Source: Populus alba
Taxonomy: Eukaryota > Streptophyta > Magnoliopsida > Malpighiales > Salicaceae
Reading direction: 5' to 3'
Assembly (NCBI RefSeq): GCF_005239225.2
Contig: NC_133299.1
Location: 12,838,967 to 12,902,966 of the forward strand
DNA length: 64,000 nt
The notes below the pieces were generated by a model. It had not been told where the DNA came from. It was given only the letters and a program-made list of their open reading frames with translations, and ran no database searches. A program made the translations under genes and the position numbers. Below, one piece after another: positions 58,201-64,000 of the stretch. The first letter of the stretch is position 1, and each line of letters begins with the position of its first letter.

Positions 58201-60600
58201 TTTTTAAGTCATTTAAAAATAGATTTATCATGTATAAACATGGTTAATGAAAAAAAACCTCACTTGTTAAAAATTATTCTCCAACAAAAGCTCTGCAACA
58301 TATAACTTCAACATGATTAAAAATTATAGATGAATGATAAATTAATCTCAAATAACCCTTAAATGGTATATTTGTTAAACTAATACCCTTTATTTATATT
58401 AAGAAATATAATAAGAAGTAAAAATAATAATAAAAAATGAGTCTTTTAGGGTATCAAAGTTTTTAGAAGAAAGAAACCTGAAGTAAAATGGACTTTGAGT
58501 TTAAAACATGAGCAAGTTTGATTGGGCTTGAGCCTTGAATTATGAGTTTTCTACTCATAAATATTATTTTTTGACCAACCCATGAATAACTTTTTAGGTC
58601 CATAAATATTTTTTTCTAGACCATAAATAAACAATTTTAAACAGTCGTCTTTCTTAAACTGATTTTTCATTTATTTAAGTTAAAAAAACATTATATTTTA
58701 AAGCAAAAAATTATCAGGTTGGTCTTTTTTTTTTATGACGAGTAATTAAGACAGACAAATGACATAAATGAATTTTGGTAATCAAAGTTTTTAGATTACT
58801 TTTCTCTAGTTTATACTTTTGTTTTTCCTTTGTCTTTTCTTCTACTCTAAAGCTTAGGCTATGTTATATTACAGATAAATTTTGAGTCATATTACCTAGA
58901 GTACTAGTCAAGGTGTTATTGCTGGAATTCTATAAGGTTGATTTTAATCATTTTGTTTATGCCATGAAATTAGTTATAAAACTTTAAAGATAAATGATTG
59001 ATCATTAAAATATCATCATCTAAATCAGACTATATATACTTTAACAAGTAAGTGTTCTTAATAATTTAGTTTAAATATTGCTTATGCAATTTTATTCAAT
59101 AATGCTTATTCATGTTTTTTCAACACATTTATAATCTAAATTCTAGAAATGCAATTAATATATTCATTTAATTTTTACATTTCTATATTAAACTTTTTTT
59201 TTAAATAACATAATCAGTGATTTACAAACAATTCAATTGATATCAGATTATATTATTTAGATCACTGTTTTTCGACAACTTTATGGGCAGTTAATAATTT
59301 ATTGGTTTAACCAACAACTCTAGTTTTGTAGCTTAATCCAGTCATTGTCATAAGTCATTTTTAGTAACATTGATTGAGAGGTCGCAGGGCAGTTGGGAAA
59401 TGATTATGAGCTTCACGGGGCTCTTGAAAATTAAATGGCTAGAATATTATATTTTTATTTATATTTAATACGATGGATCCATCATTGTTCAAGTTCGTTA
59501 ATACATGGAACAATTGGGGCTCCTTTTTCCAGTTTTTAGTGTGTACAAAGGTTGAAACTTTGATTTTCGGACACTTTTTTTTATGGTAAAAAATATGTGA
59601 AAAAGTTATTATCGTATTTTGTATTTAAAAATAAAATTATAAACTTGAAATTTAGTGTATATGATTTTTTTTTAAGTTTGGAGATGATATTTGACCAAAC
59701 TTGTTAAATTCTTGCCTCATGAATCTAGTTGGGTATAATAATATCATTTTTATTAAAATAATATTTATTTAATTAAATGACAATATAAATATAAGCTATT
59801 AGAAAAACAATAGATAAAATTTTTAAAAAAATAAATGATAAGCTATTAAACTATTATTAATATTATAAAAAAATTGTTATACTCTTATTCGAAAACAAAA
59901 TAAAAATTAAATAATATTTAAAGTATCTTCTTAATTAATTTAATATATATATATATATATATTATAAATTAATTAATTAATTAATTGTTTTTTCTTAAAA
60001 ACTCTTAAATTTAAATTAAAAAGTATCATGTCATGTGCTTGGACTTAATAAAAAAACTCAATCCTACATAGGATTTATTTATTTATTTTTGCCCATAAAA
60101 CACATAAAACCCTATATAAACTACCTAATAACTCCGAAACGTCACAAATTCACTTAAAAAAAAATCACTCCAAAAATCAATAAAAAATAATAATAATCAT
60201 AACTTGTAACTTCGTATCTCTTTCTAAAATCACTTCATTCTTTTTTGTTCATGTTTTATATGCTATAAAATATATTTGTATATTATTATAATATTATAAT
60301 TGATCCAATACCGTGACTTATAACCTTACTTATAAAACCAATAACATGATGATCCATTTTTTTTTTTTTGACTGGATTGTTGTCTGACCTAGGATTAATA
60401 AGATTGCTTTATGTGATTCATGGAGCCTTAAAAATGCCCAAATTATAAGTTTTTTTTTTTTTTTTTTTTAGTATGATGGATTCATTCTTGTTCAAGATGA
60501 TTAATGCATTGACCAGATGGGCTCTCAAAAAACCATATACATCGCTAGAAACTTCGTTTTTTTTTTTTTTTTTATTTTTCACGAGCAAGGCCATTGGAAA
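58201..60600. other. AT-rich intergenic region
   Basis: No gene supported. Contains long poly-T runs (60358-60370, 60449-60470, 60558-60573), a (TA)n run followed by (AATT)n at 59942-59988 and no recognised transposon. Confidence 0.6.
59942..59988. repeat. Microsatellite (TA)n then (TTAA)n
   Basis: About 20 bases of TA followed, after ATAAA, by five TTAA/AATT tetranucleotides. Confidence 0.9.
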
Positions 60601-62130
60601 AATCATGAACAAGCCGAAGCAGTAAACTAGGAGTAGCAGTGATAGTGAATAACATGGGAGGTCCTCCGAAACACAAATTCAGCTGTTCCTCAAGTTTCTC
60701 TTGTTCAGTCCTTGTCAATATGAGCACATTATCACGTTGGGTGGATCCACCTGAGTGAGACGTGGCGGCATATTGGAGGATAAAGGCAGGTAGAAATTAT
60801 GTGTGGAGGATTGGCTTGTTGGGCAGCTGTCTAGGTTATGAGGAGTTGAAGCACGTGACCCCCACACCCCTCCCCCCCTCCCCCTCGAATGTCTGTCTGC
60901 GATAACTCCAAATTATTATCAGAAACTCCACCCTCTTCCTTGCCTCCTAGGTTTTCTTCTTCTTTGTCTTTTTAAATTTACAATAAGTGTTTGGGTCAGT
61001 TTATGAAGTATTTCAACTAAATTTTACAAATTTTAATTAAAATTAATAACCAAATAAGTCTTTAATAATCATTAATATTAACAATTTTAGAACTCAAACC
61101 TGATGATATTAAAAGGAAAACAAAATCCTTCATTTTAGTCACTCAAGTAGGAGCAATATTAGTGTCTTGACAAACTCAAGCGATGAACAAAACAACCTTA
61201 AGAATTATGTGAGAAAGGGTCACCCATCTCTGTCTAGAACTCAATTCTTAGGGGATGTAATAATGGGGTATTGGCAAGGGGTCCCGAGTAAGGTGAAGTA
61301 AGCTGGCAAGCGGTGGGCTATCTATTCCCTTCACAACCAAGTAATGACTAAACTTTAGGCCAAGAGAAGAAGAGTCAAGTCGTCGGGGACGAAGCATTTA
61401 ACTCCAAAATGGCTCTTATCTTCCACATCCAAGTGGCTCCCACTACATTTTACTTTCTCCTACAGATTACAGGTCCTACCCATTTCCCCTCCATCTATCA
61501 GATCAAAGGCTTTAAATGCATGCTTTGCAATGGAATTTGACCATACTCTTTGACTACGTATTTAAAAATGGGATCTCCTTCTCAAATTATTATCTTCATG
61601 AACTTAAATGGGAGATATATAGATGTCCATATTGGACCCTTGCCCGCCTAGAAATGTTCTAGGTGTTAATTCGAGAGAGAGAATGGAGGATGTTTCAAGG
61701 CCACATGATCCTGGAAACGATTCAAAGGGTCCTCAAAACCTGCCATGAATGAAGAAAGAATAGTTGCAGCAGGTAGAGACTTTGAAATGATTGATGGGAT
61801 GTGAATTCTAGGAGTGTTTTTCCCATTAAAGCCTGGAGAATACTAGCTTCTAGCCACCACTTGTTGTTTCATCAATGGACAACGATGCGCAATGAATTCT
61901 CCTCTGAGCAGACAGGTGAGGGACAGAACCCATTGCTAGCTCCTACAATTTGCAAGGAGAAAGTGGATTAGGTTAAAGCATTTCACTACTGCTGCTGAAA
62001 GGAGCAAGTTGAGTCGGCAGTCACACTCTCATAAGTAGGGACTATCTGTTTTGTAAGGAGCTAATGTAAGTCTCACGATAGCATGTGTCAAATGTAATGA
62101 TGGTTTAGGATAGTGGTGGAGTATGACTTT
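60601..62130. other. GC-richer non-coding block with ACGT-core elements
   Basis: About 1.5 kb clearly less AT-rich than its surroundings, with no open frame of note on either strand and no transposon motif recognised. It starts with three ACGT-core sites within 125 bases: CACGTT at 60733-60738, ACGTGGC (ABRE-like) at 60760-60766 and CACGTG (G-box) at 60852-60857. A C-rich run (60859-60888) and CT-rich sequence (60928-60975) follow. It could be a promoter with a non-coding transcript, or a fragment of a gene whose exons are too short or too decayed to see. Confidence 0.35.
60733..60857. promoter_or_regulatory. Cluster of three ACGT-core (ABRE/G-box-like) sites
   Basis: CACGTT, ACGTGGC and CACGTG in 125 bases. 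Such clusters bind bZIP factors in abscisic-acid-responsive plant promoters, but no gene is visible on either side, so function is unproven. Confidence 0.3.
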
Positions 62131-62149
62131 GGCGATATGTTTGGAGTTT

Positions 62150-62310
62150 TGGTTGTGATTAATTTTTAAAATGTTGTTTAATTGAAAATGAATTAAAATG
62201 ATGTTTTTTTTTTGTTTTTTTTAAATTATTTTTGATATCAACACATTAAAATGATCTGAAAAAACAAAAAAAATATTAATTTAAAAGTTCTAGAAATTAT
62301 TTTTACAATA
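62150..62310 (+). repeat. AT-rich dispersed repeat copy
   Basis: GGTTGTGATTAATTTTTAAA, ATTGAAAATGAATTAAAATG, a T-rich block, then TTATTTTTGATATCAACACA and TTAAAATGATCTGAAAAAAC. The clearest copy; used here as the reference. Confidence 0.7.
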
Positions 62311-62899
62311 TAAAAGTTATAAACTCTGAACTGTTGAATATTTTTACATTAAAATTCCAATACAATAAAAATAAAATTAAGCTGATCTACAATAATAGTC
62401 TCTAAAATCTAATTAGATTTATGTGTGCAAGGATTGTAAATATTGTAGAAGGCTGAAGATTTTTAAGACATTCATGTGTGCAAGGACTGTAAATATGTAA
62501 AGGGCAATAGATTTTTTTAGACAAAACAGATTCCTAGGAAGGATATTACTATGGGGCAAACAATAACAGTTGTGTTCTATTCCTGCACTAGAATGTTCAA
62601 GCCCCACAATAATAGGCTTTAGGTCACAGATGAAGGACAAGACCACATGGATAACATAATATTTACAATCATGGTCATATATATTTAATGTGGATGGTAC
62701 CTAGGATGTTTTTACTTTAGAATTTTATTACTTTTCTTTCCTATAATAATCTCAATTGTATATTATTAATTATCAATTGCATAATTATATATACATTCCC
62801 AATAATGCTCAATGAAGAGTTTCAACTTTCAATTTGTTTTTTATCATTTGAATCTGCAGGGTCATGTGTGTAAGTGGCGTGTAATATGGTTCTGTTTGT

Positions 62900-63090
62900 C
62901 AATGTAATTGTAGTTGTTTTTCAAATAATTTTTTATATTAAAATGTATATCAATAATATTTTTTATTTTAAAAAAATTATTTTTAATACCATATCATCAA
63001 AATAATTTGAAAATACTAAAAATATATTAATTTAAAATAAATAAAAATATAAAAAAATATTAAATATTAAATATTTTTAAAAACATTTAT
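62900..63090 (+). repeat. AT-rich dispersed repeat copy
   Basis: GTAGTTGTTTTTCAAATAAT, ATTAAAATGTATATCAATAA, a T/A block, then TTATTTTTAATACCATATCA and TCAAAATAATTTGAAAATAC. Same order as the copy at 62150. Confidence 0.7.
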
Positions 63091-64000
63091 AAAACATGAA
63101 ACAAAATATTTATTGATGTAAATGCCAACTCATATGATTCAGGAATTCTGTGTAAATCACGATGCAAATTAAGGAAACTTTTAACAGAATATGTTATGCC
63201 ATGTTAGTGATATTATTAAGCTTGGCTAATTATGAACTAATGACAGTATATATACTTTGAAAAGCAGTAAAGTCTACAACGACTAGCTCATGATTACTGT
63301 CTAAACTCTACATATTCTCAATCTCAGGTTTGATTTTTCAATTCGACAACCGTTTCTGTTAGTCTGGCAAATTTTAGTACAATTTTGCTGGCACTTAAAT
63401 TAGCATGCATGTGGTACACTATAATTACCTCCTTGATTCCTCGAGCATTTTTTTTTTAATTTTATTTTAAAAAGGAAAATCCAAGCAGCAACTAAGAATA
63501 AGGGCAAGTGCAACCCAAACTATTTTAACTAAAATATTTATATTTAAGATATGATGAAGGGGTCTACTTTAAATAAAAAGAAGTATCCAATACTATTAGC
63601 AAGTGGTAGACGGTGTAAACATTTTTTAATTCCTTAAAATTCATAATTTATTGCCTCTTTAGTAAATTGTGTTATGTATTAAATCTAGCAGTTTAGAATT
63701 ATGATCTTATTATATTATGTATCGAATTTATTTCATATATGATGTGGAAACATTGATCTAAAGATAACTTTATTTTTTCTTTTTATGAAGTCTAATACTT
63801 TAAAAAAGAAGTTGGTCGTTAAAGAGATGGAAACTAGCAAAATACTAGGAATGAAGCAATAAAACAAATGAAAACACAAGAAACAAACTCTCAAAACTTA
63901 TAAAAAGAATCAACTTCCTACATCCCAACCAAAAATACACTCATGATTTCTCCAGAGATCCATACCCGTGTGAATGAAAGAATTACAAAAGGATTGAATC

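Larger units (their letters stand above)
62131..64000. other. AT-rich terminal region
   Basis: No gene supported. It holds two good copies of the AT-rich dispersed repeat (62150-62310, 62900-63090). An imperfect repetition of GTGTGCAAGGA.TGTAAATAT is at 62422-62443 and 62475-62497. The minus-strand frame at 62646-62419 is unrecognised. Confidence 0.6.

Noticed and set aside
1..64000. CRISPR arrays, operons, ribosomal RNA or tRNA genes
   Set aside because: None seen: no spaced identical repeats, no tRNA A/B box pairs with a cloverleaf, and the organism is a plant.

Overview
The window is nuclear DNA of a flowering plant: intron-rich genes with GT-AG splice sites, AT-rich spacers and many decayed LTR retrotransposons. 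The four host genes encode proteins close to Arabidopsis eudicot families. A short AT-rich dispersed repeat present in at least seven copies resembles one I associate with poplar and willow, so a Salicaceae tree is the best guess. That is recognition from memory, not a database result.

Layout: 1-1590 is a chromovirus-type Ty3/gypsy pol fragment (minus strand). 1600-2470 and 4442-6715 are two halves of a decayed plant-mobile-domain (PMD) gene (plus strand), separated by a gypsy LTR with its primer-binding site (about 2470-4441, minus). 6850-12700 is a decayed Tat-lineage gypsy element (minus). 13254-16007 is GPAT6, a cutin-type glycerol-3-phosphate acyltransferase, in 2 exons (minus). 16.2-23.0 kb is AT-rich spacer. 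23081-27607 is a 15-exon CMP-sialic-acid-transporter-like nucleotide-sugar transporter (minus). 30246-31407 is a 4-exon PIP1 aquaporin (minus). 34.3-36.15 kb is a decayed Mutator-like transposase (plus). 37152-37891 is a hAT-like non-autonomous element with an 8-bp target duplication. 39538-41507 is a 6-exon histidine phosphotransfer protein of cytokinin signalling (AHP, minus). 43264-47888 is a structurally complete but mutated Ty1/copia element (minus). About 51549-56474 is a second, older copia element (plus). 57.1-58.2 kb holds degenerate tandem repeats that look like part of an LTR. 58.3-64 kb is spacer with one unusually GC-rich non-coding block at 60.6-62.1 kb.

The four host genes are all on the minus strand but are unrelated in pathway: cutin synthesis, Golgi nucleotide-sugar import, plasma-membrane water transport and cytokinin phosphorelay. 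They are ordinary neighbours, not a cluster. Splice models were built by hand. Each joins into an uninterrupted reading frame of the expected family length (507, 350, 287 and 152 residues).

I found no convincing new biological system. The points most worth a second look are the split PMD gene, the hAT-like element, the copia element whose protease site is mutated, the unresolved substrate of the CMP-sialic-acid-transporter homologue, and the unexplained GC-rich block near 61 kb.
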